Notes under the pieces: model-generated | Databases searched by the model: none | Told to the model about the DNA's origin: nothing | What the model saw: the letters and a program-made list of their open reading frames with translations, nothing else | Program-made: the position numbers and the translations under genes | In this document: positions 43,801-51,472 of the stretch, piece after piece | Layout: every line of letters begins with the position of its first letter | How positions within the stretch are numbered: the first letter of the stretch is position 1 | Assembly (NCBI RefSeq): GCF_031846565.1 | Contig: NZ_JAVRHL010000002.1 | Location: forward strand, 806,001 to 870,000 | Origin: Tropicimonas_B omnivorans | GTDB lineage: Bacteria; Pseudomonadota; Alphaproteobacteria; Rhodobacterales; Rhodobacteraceae | Reading direction: 5' to 3' | DNA length: 64,000 bases

Positions 43801-44319
43801 CTCGGAGGGGATCTGTCGCTGACGCTCGTCTCCGCCGGCGGACCGGGGCGATTCGATGGCACCGCCATCGTGCAGGGAACGCGGGTTCAGGGCGCGCCGG
43901 GGCTGGTCGCGCTCCTCAACACCATCTCCGTCGTCGGCCTGATCGAGCAGGTGAACGGCCCGGGCCTCCTGATGGACGACGTGCGGGCCGAGTTCCGGCT
44001 CGTGCCGGGGGCGGTGGAGATCGAGCGGATGAGCGGCACCGGTCCCTCCATCGGCATCTCCGCCGCCGGCGTCTACGACATCTCCCGCGACCGGCTCGCG
44101 ATACAGGGTGTCTTCTCGCCGATCTACGCCGTGAACGGGATCGGTCAGATCATCAGCCGACCGGGCGAAGGGCTCATCGGGGTGAACTACTCGCTGCGCG
44201 GGCCGTCCTCCGCTCCGGAGATTTCGGTGAACCCGCTCTCCGTCTTCACCCCCGGCATCTTCCGCGAGATCTTCCGCGCCGATCCTCCGCGACTGGCCCG
44301 GCCCGGAGAGACGCAGTAG
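40864..44319 (+). CDS. Large AsmA-like/DUF3971 (YhdP-like) envelope protein
   Basis: An 1151-residue protein with a short basic cytoplasmic end, one membrane helix (about 53-76), and a very long periplasmic beta-rich region. The N-terminal part (about 90-165: LPRAVLRDVSVVDEAGRTIA, RLLRGRLEPRDLGVSGPSL) matches the AsmA/chorein-like start, the middle has DUF3971 character, and the C terminus (VYDISRDRLAIQGVFSPIYAVNG) matches the AsmA-like C-terminal domain. Known YhdP/TamB/AsmA relatives move phospholipids between inner and outer membrane, so this is the likely role. The ATG at 40864 precedes MKRTGNSRAARS; the frame is open far upstream but that part overlaps bcp and is not protein-like. Confidence 0.85.
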   Translation: MKRTGNSRAARSGQEAAEPSQQATPRTRRGLTWLGLVLAPLSGRRNPLVRVAILLFDGVVLVALALFLAVLLAPGRELPAPDWLADRIETRVEGGLGGGDLTIGGVALSLADPGLPRAVLRDVSVVDEAGRTIADVPRISVSIAKGRLLRGRLEPRDLGVSGPSLVIRRDRDGRFDFGFGALGTGEARFGSIAEAMSAVDDFLELPSLAGIETVSIDNVTARLVDARAGRIWEGRGGTVTVTQGEQDLTIDAALRIAEARGGKDAPGGDGIWPEPSRVAFNITKRKGEPAASISATVDDLPAQGLAAQSPALAFLAPLSAPVSGSLLANIGGDGLGALYTTLELGAGSLVPGSGADPVAFDGARAYLRYEPAEQKLIFDELSVTAPALDIAASGHAYMSSARDDGDAWPDTLVAQLAFSDLRLDPEGLMARPALFDEGALDVKVSLDPLRVEVGQAVLSREGALTRLVATGRAEAGPDGWDGAVDLSVDEIGADDLLALWPLDAVARTRSWVDERVRSGTLSNARAAIRIAADERPVISLGWEFRNAVVQPLDTLPPITGAQGYATMMGDTYSMSLDAGEVVAPEGGSIDVAGSVFRIPDIRQRPATGEILWRSTSPLTATLSLLDQKPFEVMTKANRPVDIATGTAILEGTIRTPLRKGVQPDEVEWRMEGRLSDLSSGKIVEGKTLTARTLTLDASNDAIVIGGPGALDGVPLTARWRQPLGPPETRGPGTVTGSVEISPRTIETFNIGLPPGTVMGSGTGELTLTLGKGTPPEFRLTSQLRGVGLSVSQIGWSKAPATAAELTVTGSLGKPPRVDRLVLDAPGLEATGAVSLKAGGGGLDRAVFSRIRTGGWLDAAVTLRGRGRGVPPSLVLTGGTVDLRELPDGLGGEGGGTGGPGVPLSVSLDRLIVSGGISLTGVNGDLLLGDGVDGRITGSVNGAAPVAGLIGKTASGQQAVRVTSGDAGAVLRAAGLFRRALGGDLSLTLVSAGGPGRFDGTAIVQGTRVQGAPGLVALLNTISVVGLIEQVNGPGLLMDDVRAEFRLVPGAVEIERMSGTGPSIGISAAGVYDISRDRLAIQGVFSPIYAVNGIGQIISRPGEGLIGVNYSLRGPSSAPEISVNPLSVFTPGIFREIFRADPPRLARPGETQ

Positions 44320-44428
44320 GGCGGCGCGCCCCGCCTCAACGGCACGATCTGACGGGCGGAGGCGGGGGGCAGCCCATCGCCATGGTCTTCTCTGGCCCGT
44401 CCCGGCGAGACGCAGTATGCGGCGACCC

Positions 44429-45493
44429 ATGAAACTCAGTGACTTCGACTTCGAGCTCCCGGAGGACCTCATCGCCACGCGGCCCGCCCGGCCGCGCACC
44501 TCGGCGCGCCTGCTGGTGGCGTCGCCGGAGAGGATCGAGGATGCGCGGGTGAGCGAGATCGGCCGCTGGCTCAGGCCGGGCGACCGTCTCGTTCTGAACG
44601 ACACCCGCGTCATTCCCGCACGGCTCTCCGGCACCCGGCGGCGGCCGCTGCCAGATGGCGGCGTGGCGGAGGCGCGGATCGAGGTCACGCTGCTCGAGCC
44701 CGGCGCCGATGGCCTCTGGCACGCGCTGATCCGACCGGCTCGCAAACTGAAGGCCGGCGAGCGGATCGATTTCGCAGGCGGCCTTCAGGCGGAGCTTCGG
44801 GAGAGCTTCGGCGAAGGACAGGCGGCGCTCCGCTTCTCCGCGGAGGGGGAGGCGTTCGACCGGGCGCTGGAGGAGGCCGGGCAGATGCCCCTCCCGCCTT
44901 ACATCGCCGCCCGGCGCAAGGCGGACGAGGCGGATCGCGAGGATTACCAGACCGTCTTCGCCCGCACCCCCGGCGCCGTGGCCGCGCCCACCGCGAGCCT
45001 GCATTTCGACGACGCGCTTCTCGCCGAGCTCGGCGGCGCCGGCGTCGCGATGAGCCACGTGACGCTTCATGTCGGCGCGGGCACGTTCCTGCCGGTCAAG
45101 GTCGACGACATTTCCGAGCACCGGATGCATTCGGAGCGGGGCGAGGTGACGGACAGGGCCGCGGCGGAGATCGCGGAGACCCGTGCGGCCGGCGGGCGCA
45201 TCATTCCTGTCGGCACAACCGCGCTGCGACTGATCGAGACGGCGGCGGCGGGCGGCGGGATCCGGCCCTGGCAGGGCGCGACGGACATCTTCATCACGCC
45301 CGGCTTCCGGTTCCGCGCCGCCGACGCGCTGATGACCAACTTCCACCTGCCGAAATCGACGCTGATGATGCTCGTCTCGGCGCTGATGGGAATGAACCGC
45401 GTGCGGCAGATCTACGACCACGCCATTTACGAAAGATACAGGTTCTTCTCGTACGGGGACAGCTCGCTCCTCTTCCCTCGCGGAATGGGCTGA
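44429..45493 (+). CDS. queA: S-adenosylmethionine:tRNA ribosyltransferase-isomerase QueA
   Basis: A 354-residue enzyme that transfers the ribosyl part of SAM to preQ1-tRNA to form epoxyqueuosine. The start MKLSDFDFELPEDLIATRPA, the LVLNDTRVIPARL block (about 57-69), MPLPPYIAAR, DREDYQTVFA, TLHVGAGTFLPV and the C-terminal TNFHLPKSTLMMLVSAL are all QueA signatures. The ATG at 44429 was chosen by family alignment; an upstream ATG at 44417 would add four residues. tgt, which provides its substrate, is at 28 kb. A weak 8-bp stem (CCCCGCCT/AGGCGGGG, 44329-44367) between it and the AsmA-like gene may be a terminator. Confidence 0.98.
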   Translation: MKLSDFDFELPEDLIATRPARPRTSARLLVASPERIEDARVSEIGRWLRPGDRLVLNDTRVIPARLSGTRRRPLPDGGVAEARIEVTLLEPGADGLWHALIRPARKLKAGERIDFAGGLQAELRESFGEGQAALRFSAEGEAFDRALEEAGQMPLPPYIAARRKADEADREDYQTVFARTPGAVAAPTASLHFDDALLAELGGAGVAMSHVTLHVGAGTFLPVKVDDISEHRMHSERGEVTDRAAAEIAETRAAGGRIIPVGTTALRLIETAAAGGGIRPWQGATDIFITPGFRFRAADALMTNFHLPKSTLMMLVSALMGMNRVRQIYDHAIYERYRFFSYGDSSLLFPRGMG

Positions 45494-45536
45494 ACACGAC
45501 ATCAAGGCGTCGCGATAAGCGGATAAAGGCGATGCG

Positions 45537-45558
45537 GGTTCGCGGTATCGGGCGAACC
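45537..45558. promoter_or_regulatory. Inverted repeat upstream of the MFS transporter gene
   Basis: GGTTCGC and GCGAACC (7 bp) flank an 8-base spacer and end 16 bases before the start codon, just ahead of the ribosome site. It could be an operator or a 5'-UTR hairpin. Confidence 0.3.
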
Positions 45559-45574
45559 TTGACAGGAGACGGAC

Positions 45575-46876
45575 ATGTTTAAGGTTCTTGGCGCCACATG
45601 GGCGCTGATGCTCGGGATGCTGCTGCTGATGGTCGGCAACGGCATACAGGGCACGCTGCTGGGCATCCGCGGCGAGATCGAGGGGTTCAGCACCTTCGAG
45701 ATCTCCGTGGTGATGTCGGCCTATTTCGTGGGCTTTCTCGGCGGCTCCCAGCTTGCGCCGGAACTGATCCGCCGGGTGGGGCATGTCCGCGTCTTCGCGG
45801 CGCTCGGCTCCCTCGTTTCGGCGATCCTGATCCTGTACCCCGCCATGACGCATCCGCTTGCGTGGACCGTTGGCCGGGTGGTGATCGGGTTCTGTTTCTC
45901 CGGCGTCTACGTGACCGCCGAAAGCTGGCTGAACAATTCGGTCGACAACGCGAACCGGGGCAAGGCGCTCTCGCTCTACATGATCGTCCAGATGTCCGGG
46001 ATCGTCGCCGCCCAGGGCCTTCTGACGCTGGGCGATCCGTCCGGCTTCATCATGTTCATCGTGCCGTCGGTCCTCGTGTCGGTCTCCTTCGCGCCCATCC
46101 TGCTGTCCGTCTCTCCCGCGCCGGCCTTCGGCACGGTGAAGCGGATGAAGCTCAGGCGGCTCTACGAGGTCTCTCCGCTCGGCTGCATCGGGATCATGAT
46201 CACCGGCGGGGTCTATTCGGCGCTCTTCGGCATGGCAGCCGTCTACGGCGCCGCGGTCGGAATGACGGTGCCGCAGATCTCCGCCTTCATCGCGGTGATC
46301 TATGTGGGCGGGCTGGTCTGCCAGTTCCCCATCGGATGGGCCTCCGACCGCGTGGACCGGCGCGTGCTGATCCTGGCCCTCGGAATCGCCGGCGCGGTCG
46401 CCTCGCTCGGGGCGTTCTTCTTCGGAGATATCTTCACCCTGCTGCTCGTCGCCGCGTTCGTCATCGGCGGGACGTCCAACCCGCTTTATGCGCTCCTGCT
46501 GGCCTACACGAACGACTACGTCGAGTTCGACGAGATGGCCGCGACGTCCGGCGGACTGATGTTCCTCAACGGGATCGGGGCGATCGTCGGCCCGCTGGCG
46601 ACAGGCTGGATCATGGGAACGCTCGGCGCCCCGGGTTACTTTCTGTTCCTCGTGGCTTTGATGGCCGGCCTCTCGGTCTACGCCGCGTGGCGGATGACGC
46701 AGCGCGCGACGCCCGAGAACCTGGATAATACGAGTTACGCACCGATCCTTCCCTCCGCGACGGCGGTGGCTCTGGAGGAATGGGTCGAAGACTGGCAGGA
46801 TCAGGAACGCGAAGACGACGCTGCCGACGCTGCGAAGGCGCTGGCCGAAGATTCCCATCGAGAGGTCGAAGCATGA
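45575..46876 (+). CDS. Major facilitator superfamily transporter
   Basis: A 433-residue inner-membrane protein with about twelve hydrophobic segments. The loop motif after the second helix (GSQLAPELIRRVGHVRVFA) and GWASDRVDRRVLI between helices 8 and 9 are MFS motif A-like. The overall sequence resembles the YcaD-type uncharacterised MFS group; the substrate is unknown. The cytoplasmic C-terminal tail of about 45 residues is strikingly acidic (EEWVEDWQDQEREDDAADAA). AGGAG lies 8 bases before the ATG. The DUF924 gene starts inside its stop codon (ATGA). Confidence 0.9.
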   Translation: MFKVLGATWALMLGMLLLMVGNGIQGTLLGIRGEIEGFSTFEISVVMSAYFVGFLGGSQLAPELIRRVGHVRVFAALGSLVSAILILYPAMTHPLAWTVGRVVIGFCFSGVYVTAESWLNNSVDNANRGKALSLYMIVQMSGIVAAQGLLTLGDPSGFIMFIVPSVLVSVSFAPILLSVSPAPAFGTVKRMKLRRLYEVSPLGCIGIMITGGVYSALFGMAAVYGAAVGMTVPQISAFIAVIYVGGLVCQFPIGWASDRVDRRVLILALGIAGAVASLGAFFFGDIFTLLLVAAFVIGGTSNPLYALLLAYTNDYVEFDEMAATSGGLMFLNGIGAIVGPLATGWIMGTLGAPGYFLFLVALMAGLSVYAAWRMTQRATPENLDNTSYAPILPSATAVALEEWVEDWQDQEREDDAADAAKALAEDSHREVEA

Positions 46877-47472
46877 CATCAGCCGCGGTAGCCACTCCGG
46901 AGGAGGTATGTACCTTCTGGGTGGACGAGGTCGGGCCCGAGGGCTGGTACAAGAAGAGCGACGCGCTCGACAGGACGATCCGGGAGCGCTTCATGGCCAC
47001 CTGGGAAGCTGCGCGGGACGGGCATCTCTTTCGATGGAACGGGACCACGCCGGGGTGCCTCGCGCTCCTGATCGTTCTCGACCAGTTCCCCCGAAACATG
47101 TTCCGCGACGACGGGAGGGCCTATTCCACCGATGGCGCCGCGCGCGCCGTCTCCCGCTGTGCGCTGACGCGGGGGCGGGACATGGAGGTGGACATACCGG
47201 CCCGGCAGTTCTTCTACATGCCGTGGATGCATGCCGAGAGCCTCGAGAACCAGGCCCGGTCCGTGCGGATGTTCCTGATGCACATGCCGGGGTCGGACAA
47301 CGTCCTGCATGCCCGGGCGCACCGCGACATCATCCGCGCCTTCGGCCGGTTCCCACATCGCAACGACGAGCTCGGCCGCCAGTCCACGCCGGCGGAGCGT
47401 GCCTACATGGACGAAGGCGGCTACGGCGCGGTCCTTCGCCGGCTCAAGAACGGTGCTGCTTCGGCCGCATGA
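46873..47472 (+). CDS. DUF924 family protein
   Basis: A 199-residue all-helical protein of the DUF924 family, which has a TPR-like fold and no known function. Family signatures are EEVCTFWVDEVGPEGWYKKSD, LALLIVLDQFPRNMFRDDGRAY, FFYMPWMHAESLENQ and FGRFPHRNDELGRQSTPAE. Its ATG shares ATGA with the stop of the MFS gene, so the two are translationally coupled, though no functional link is known. It is followed by lpd after 87 bases. Confidence 0.92.
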   Translation: MTSAAVATPEEVCTFWVDEVGPEGWYKKSDALDRTIRERFMATWEAARDGHLFRWNGTTPGCLALLIVLDQFPRNMFRDDGRAYSTDGAARAVSRCALTRGRDMEVDIPARQFFYMPWMHAESLENQARSVRMFLMHMPGSDNVLHARAHRDIIRAFGRFPHRNDELGRQSTPAERAYMDEGGYGAVLRRLKNGAASAA

Positions 47473-47516
47473 CCGGGATGCCCGATCAGGGGGGTGTCAT
47501 CCTGCGCCCGCTGGAA

Positions 47517-47534
47517 TAGTTTAACGCTTAACTA
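47517..47534. promoter_or_regulatory. AT-rich inverted repeat upstream of lpd
   Basis: TAGTT and AACTA are separated by 8 bases (TAACGCTT) in an unusually AT-rich patch 26-43 bases before the lpd start. It could be the lpd -10 region or an operator. Confidence 0.3.
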
Positions 47535-47559
47535 TTCGTCAGAATCGGGAGGTCCCCTC

Positions 47560-48954
47560 ATGGCCGACACCTACGACATGATCGTCATCGGCGCCGGACC
47601 GGGCGGCTACGTCGCCGCGATCCGGGGCGCGCAACTCGGCCTGAAGGTCGCCATCGTCGAGCGCGAGCACATGGGCGGGATCTGCCTCAACTGGGGCTGC
47701 ATTCCGACCAAGGCGATGCTGCGCTCGTCGGAGGTGTTCCACCTGATGGAGCGCGCCAAGGACTTCGGCCTGAGCGCCGAGGGTATCGGCTACGACCTCG
47801 ATGCGGTCGTAAAGCGCTCCCGCGGCGTGGCCAAGCAGCTGGCCTCCGGCGTCGGCCACCTGATGAAGAAGAACAAGGTCACGACGGTGATGGGCGAGGC
47901 CACGCTCACCGGCAAGGGCAAGGTGTCCGTCAAGACGGACAAGGGCACCGAGGAACTCTCCGCCAAGAACATCGTGCTCGCGACCGGTGCACGTGCGCGG
48001 AACCTGCCCGGCCTCGAGGCGGACGGCGAACGCGTCTGGTCCTACAAGCACGCTCTTCAGCCGCCGCACATGCCGAAGAAGCTCCTGGTCATCGGTTCTG
48101 GGGCCATCGGAATCGAATTTGCCAGCTTCTACAACACCCTGGGCGCCGAAACGACGGTGGTCGAGGTGATGGACAGGATCCTGCCCGTCGAGGATCCCGA
48201 GATCAGCGCCTTCGCGAAGAAGGCGTTCCAGAAGCAGAAGATGACCATCGTGGAGAAGGCCATCGTCAAGCAGCTGGACCGTGAGAAGGACAAGGTCACC
48301 GCTCATATCGAGGTGAAGGGCAAGGTCGAGACGCACGAATTCGACACCGTGATCTCCGCGGTCGGCATCGTCGGCAACGTCGAGAATCTCGGCCTCGAGG
48401 AGATGGGCGTCAAGGTCGACCGGACGCACGTGGTGGTGGACGAGTACTGCCGCACCGGTGTCGAGGGTCTCTACGCGATCGGGGACATCGCAGGCGCGCC
48501 CTGGCTCGCGCACAAGGCGTCCCACGAGGGGACCATGGTGGCCGAACTGATCGCCGGAAAGAACGACGTCCACCCCGTCCGCCCCGAGAGCATTGCCGGC
48601 TGCACCTACTGCCAGCCGCAGGTCGCCTCCGTCGGCTATTCGGAGGAAAAGGCCAAGGAGATGGGCTACGAGGTCAAGGTCGGGCGGTTCCCGTTCATCG
48701 GAAATGGCAAGGCGATCGCACTTGGCGAGGCGGAGGGGATGGTGAAGACCGTCTTCGACGCCAAGACCGGCGAGCTCCTCGGGGCACACATGATCGGCGC
48801 CGAGGTTACCGAACTGATCCAGGGCTACGTCGTCGGCCGCCAGCTCGAGACGACCGAAGAGGACCTGATGTCCACGGTCTTCCCGCACCCGACGCTGTCC
48901 GAGATGATGCACGAGAGCGTGCTCGATGCCTATGACCGCGTGATCCACATCTAG
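47560..48954 (+). CDS. lpd: Dihydrolipoyl dehydrogenase (E3)
   Basis: A 464-residue FAD flavoprotein that reoxidises the dihydrolipoyl groups of 2-oxo acid dehydrogenases and the glycine cleavage system. The FAD site is VIGAGPGGYVAAIRGAQLG (about 9-27), the redox disulfide is GGICLNWGCIPTKA (about 39-52), the NAD site is VIGSGAIGIEFASF (about 178-191), and the active His-Glu pair is in FPHPTLSEMMHE near the C terminus. GGGAGG is 7-12 bases before the ATG. No E1 or E2 gene is adjacent; it stands alone with its own terminator, so it may serve more than one complex. Confidence 0.97.
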   Translation: MADTYDMIVIGAGPGGYVAAIRGAQLGLKVAIVEREHMGGICLNWGCIPTKAMLRSSEVFHLMERAKDFGLSAEGIGYDLDAVVKRSRGVAKQLASGVGHLMKKNKVTTVMGEATLTGKGKVSVKTDKGTEELSAKNIVLATGARARNLPGLEADGERVWSYKHALQPPHMPKKLLVIGSGAIGIEFASFYNTLGAETTVVEVMDRILPVEDPEISAFAKKAFQKQKMTIVEKAIVKQLDREKDKVTAHIEVKGKVETHEFDTVISAVGIVGNVENLGLEEMGVKVDRTHVVVDEYCRTGVEGLYAIGDIAGAPWLAHKASHEGTMVAELIAGKNDVHPVRPESIAGCTYCQPQVASVGYSEEKAKEMGYEVKVGRFPFIGNGKAIALGEAEGMVKTVFDAKTGELLGAHMIGAEVTELIQGYVVGRQLETTEEDLMSTVFPHPTLSEMMHESVLDAYDRVIHI

Positions 48955-48977
48955 CACGCCGGTTCTTTCGGATCCGT

Positions 48978-49007
48978 AAAGGCGCGTCCTCCGGGGCGCG
49001 CCTTTTT
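48978..49007 (+). terminator. Intrinsic terminator of lpd
   Basis: AAAGGCGCG pairs with CGCGCCTTT (9 bp) around a 10-base loop, and the Ts continue to a run of five. It begins 24 bases after the lpd stop. Confidence 0.93.
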
Positions 49008-49116
49008 CATGCGCAATCCGAGGAACATCCGCGGTTTTGCCACAATCCGTTAAGCAGTCCTTCACGCTTCGTGCGCAATGATGGGGGACAGATTGGCAAG
49101 CCACAGGACAGGTTCG

Positions 49117-49617
49117 ATGGCAACCGGACGACAGGATACTGGCCTCACACCGGACGCGTTCTTCGCCGATATCGTCGGCGGTCTTGCCGGCGGGCTGGAG
49201 GAGAACATCGGTCTCAAGGGATCCGCCGCCTTCATCGGCGAGGTGGGAACAGAGATCGGCGACGACCTCTTCGACAAGTTCGACGCCGCGCGGAAGGACG
49301 GTGACTGGACACCGCAGGAAATCGGGGAGGTCTTGTGCGAGCTGAAGGCGCGGATCGGCGGGCAATTTGAGGTGGAGCACGCCTCGGACGGTGAAATCGT
49401 CCTGACCGCAACGCGCTGCCCCTTCGCCCACCGCGTTCGGGGCCGGCCCTCCTTGTGCATGATGACGACGACCGTCTTCGGAACGATCGTGTCCCGTGCC
49501 TCGGGCTATGCGGACGTCGTGATCGACGAGGCACTCGCGCGCGGTGACGCGGGCTGCCGGGTGACGGTGAAACTGCGCCGTGAAGGTACGCCCAATGGCT
49601 TCGAGTTCTTTCGATAA
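49117..49617 (+). CDS. Small V4R-like / methanogen output domain sensor protein
   Basis: A 166-residue soluble protein. The C-terminal part (TATRCPFAHRVRGRPSLCMMTTTVFGTIVSRASGYADVVIDEALARGDAGCRVTV) resembles what databases call methanogen output domain 1, related to V4R ligand-binding domains. It has two conserved cysteines (in TRCPF and PSLCMM) and a third in AGCRV, a pattern that in this fold can bind metal or a small ligand. The last 23 bp overlap the diguanylate cyclase gene, so it is probably its sensor partner. The ATG at 49117 has AGGA about 10 bases upstream; an in-frame ATG at 49078 would add 13 residues. Family assignment is from memory and moderate. Confidence 0.65.
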   Translation: MATGRQDTGLTPDAFFADIVGGLAGGLEENIGLKGSAAFIGEVGTEIGDDLFDKFDAARKDGDWTPQEIGEVLCELKARIGGQFEVEHASDGEIVLTATRCPFAHRVRGRPSLCMMTTTVFGTIVSRASGYADVVIDEALARGDAGCRVTVKLRREGTPNGFEFFR

Positions 49618-50623
49618 GGAGTTTCCGCTCGTCGTCGAACTGATCGCGGCCATGCCGGTGACGACCTTCCTCATCGATGACGAGGCGGTCGTTCTCGCCT
49701 GCAGCTCCGAATTGGACGCGCCGTTCTGGGCTGTGAAGCGGGGATGCCACCTGACGGACCATGTCGGGCGGACGGCAAATCGCCTGCTGAAGGCGATCCG
49801 GCGCGCACGCCGCAGCACCTTCCCGATCCGCGTCTTGCTGGACTGGGCGGGGGAGGACGCTCCTTTCATGTTGCGCCGCATCCGGCCTGACGGCACGGGC
49901 CGGCCGATCAACGTTCTGCAGGCGGATCGCTCCTGTATCCCGCTTGGAAAGCTGGCGGAGGACGCGGTGGAGACGCGACGCCTCGCGAAGTCCCTGGACC
50001 GGGCCAGGTTCCAGAATGACCGTCTGCGCGACGAGGCGGAGCGGCTGGAACAGAAAACGCTGACCGATCCCAAGACGGGATTGCGCAACGAGGTCGGCTT
50101 CGAGCGCGTCCTGCGCGGCGATCTCAAGGCCGAACGGACCGGCACACTGGCCTATATCGACCTGGACGGGTTCAAGGCAGTGAACGACACGATGGGCCAC
50201 GAGGCGGGGGACCACGTGCTCCGCATCGTTGCACAACGCCTGTCGACTGCGATCCGTGAGCGCGATACGGCGGCGCGCCTCGGCGGCGATGAGTTCGCTG
50301 TCTGGTTTCCGGACTCCCGGGAGGACGACGAGTTGGCGCTGAGGGCGCGGCTCCTGAAGTCCTTCTCGGCACCGCTGTCGCCTTTTGACACGCCGTCCGG
50401 CGCGCCCCCGATCGTGATCGATGCATCGATAGGGATCGCCCATGCGCCGAGCGCCAATGCCACCTACGAGGCGCTGCTGCGCATCGCCGATGAAAGGATG
50501 TACGAGGACAAGCGCTGCCGCGCAGAGGTGCGGGCCGTGCGGACCGTGCCGAGTACGGACCTGACGGACCTGCCGGACCTGAGGGAGCTGAAGGTCGAGA
50601 GGTCCTGCTCGCGCCGCAACTGA
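49595..50623 (+). CDS. GGDEF diguanylate cyclase
   Basis: A 342-residue cytoplasmic protein. An N-terminal domain (about 5-110) has a PAS-like opening (FPLVVELIAAMPVTTFLIDDEAVVLACS) but no strong family match; a coiled coil follows (about 118-155). The GGDEF domain (about 158-320) has the active site GGDEF at 230-234, an RERD I-site at 221-224, and substrate-binding DLDGFKAVND, so it should make c-di-GMP and be product-inhibited. The ATG at 49595 (GAAGG 9 bases upstream) overlaps the V4R-like gene by 23 bp. The C terminus carries three near-identical tripeptides (TDL-TDL-PDL) from a 9-bp repeat. Confidence 0.9.
   Translation: MASSSFDKEFPLVVELIAAMPVTTFLIDDEAVVLACSSELDAPFWAVKRGCHLTDHVGRTANRLLKAIRRARRSTFPIRVLLDWAGEDAPFMLRRIRPDGTGRPINVLQADRSCIPLGKLAEDAVETRRLAKSLDRARFQNDRLRDEAERLEQKTLTDPKTGLRNEVGFERVLRGDLKAERTGTLAYIDLDGFKAVNDTMGHEAGDHVLRIVAQRLSTAIRERDTAARLGGDEFAVWFPDSREDDELALRARLLKSFSAPLSPFDTPSGAPPIVIDASIGIAHAPSANATYEALLRIADERMYEDKRCRAEVRAVRTVPSTDLTDLPDLRELKVERSCSRRN
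50555..50581. repeat. 9-bp tandem repeat in the 3' end of the diguanylate cyclase gene
   Basis: Three copies of ACGGACCTG (the last with CC in place of AC) encode TDL-TDL-PDL near the C terminus. The unit is a multiple of 3, so copy-number change would keep the frame. Confidence 0.85.
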
Positions 50624-50862
50624 CAAGCCCTTTACGGGTGTGCTTTTGCCCGGCCTGTCATCCGCGCAAGTGGTGCCTCATGGGGTGCTGGCGATCCCCG
50701 AGCGGGCCGGCAGGTCGTCCCGTAACAGCACCCCGCTCAACGCGAGCGGTGCGATGCACCTCATCGGACGTTTTTCGCGTGCTCCAGCGCAAGCACGACG
50801 CGCCGGAACCAGCGTCCGTCAGGCCCCTGGGCCCGTCCTCCGGAACGCCCCGAACGCCCGGT

Positions 50863-51204
50863 TCACTTGCAGGGGTCGTGGCCCCAGTTCATCAGGCTGT
50901 AGCGCCACTTCGAGGTCTCCACGTCCTGTTTCGGGCCGCCTTGCTTGAGATGCCGGTGCACGTAGCCCGTAGCCTTCTTCATCCAGTCGTGGTCGTCCTC
51001 GGTGAGCTCGTCAACGGTCTTGCGCTTGATCTCGACGATGCGGCGCCCTGAATAATGGCCGGTGCTTTCGCCGTCGCTGTCATCCCCGACGGCCTTGCTC
51101 TCGTCGGTCTCCAGCCAGTCCTCCAGCTCCGAGGGGCTCATGTTCACCGCGTCGCGGAAGTCCTTGCGGATCTCGGTGCGGTCGTCGTCGTCGCGTTCGG
51201 CCAT
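50863..51204 (-). CDS. DUF3140 family protein
   Basis: A 113-residue soluble, very charged protein matching DUF3140: DFRDAVNMSPSELEDWLETDES (about 13-34), GHYSGRRIVEIKRKTVDELTEDDHDWMKKATGYVHRHLKQ (about 46-85) and a C-terminal WRYSLMNWGHDP. The function is unknown; members are sometimes described as putative DNA-binding proteins and lie near stress genes. GGGAG is 6-10 bases before the ATG at 51204. After its TGA stop the same frame stays open for 33 more codons with protein-like sequence. It is divergent from pntA across 268 bp. Confidence 0.85.
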   Translation of the reverse strand: MAERDDDDRTEIRKDFRDAVNMSPSELEDWLETDESKAVGDDSDGESTGHYSGRRIVEIKRKTVDELTEDDHDWMKKATGYVHRHLKQGGPKQDVETSKWRYSLMNWGHDPCK

Positions 51205-51472
51205 TGGCGTCTCCCGTAACTTTGCGCTTTTCCCAAACCCCGGTGCGCCGAGAGGTTCCCGGACCTCTGTCGGAGCATCCCCGGCGCGCCGGGCGACAGG
51301 CGCCGCCCCGGACCGCATGACGGCTAATCCCGAGGCACGAGCGCCGCCGAAACGCGGGGCTGATCACAGGAACTTGGCCGACGCGATTGTGGTCCAGCAG
51401 GCGCTGACCTAAAGTGCGGGCGCCCAAGCCCGGGCATATTGGACCATTCCACATCGAGGGAGGACGGCAAGA

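Noticed and set aside
44336..49000. Long minus-strand frames opposite queA, the MFS gene and lpd
   Set aside because: They are His/Asp/Arg-rich antisense shadows of well-identified genes.
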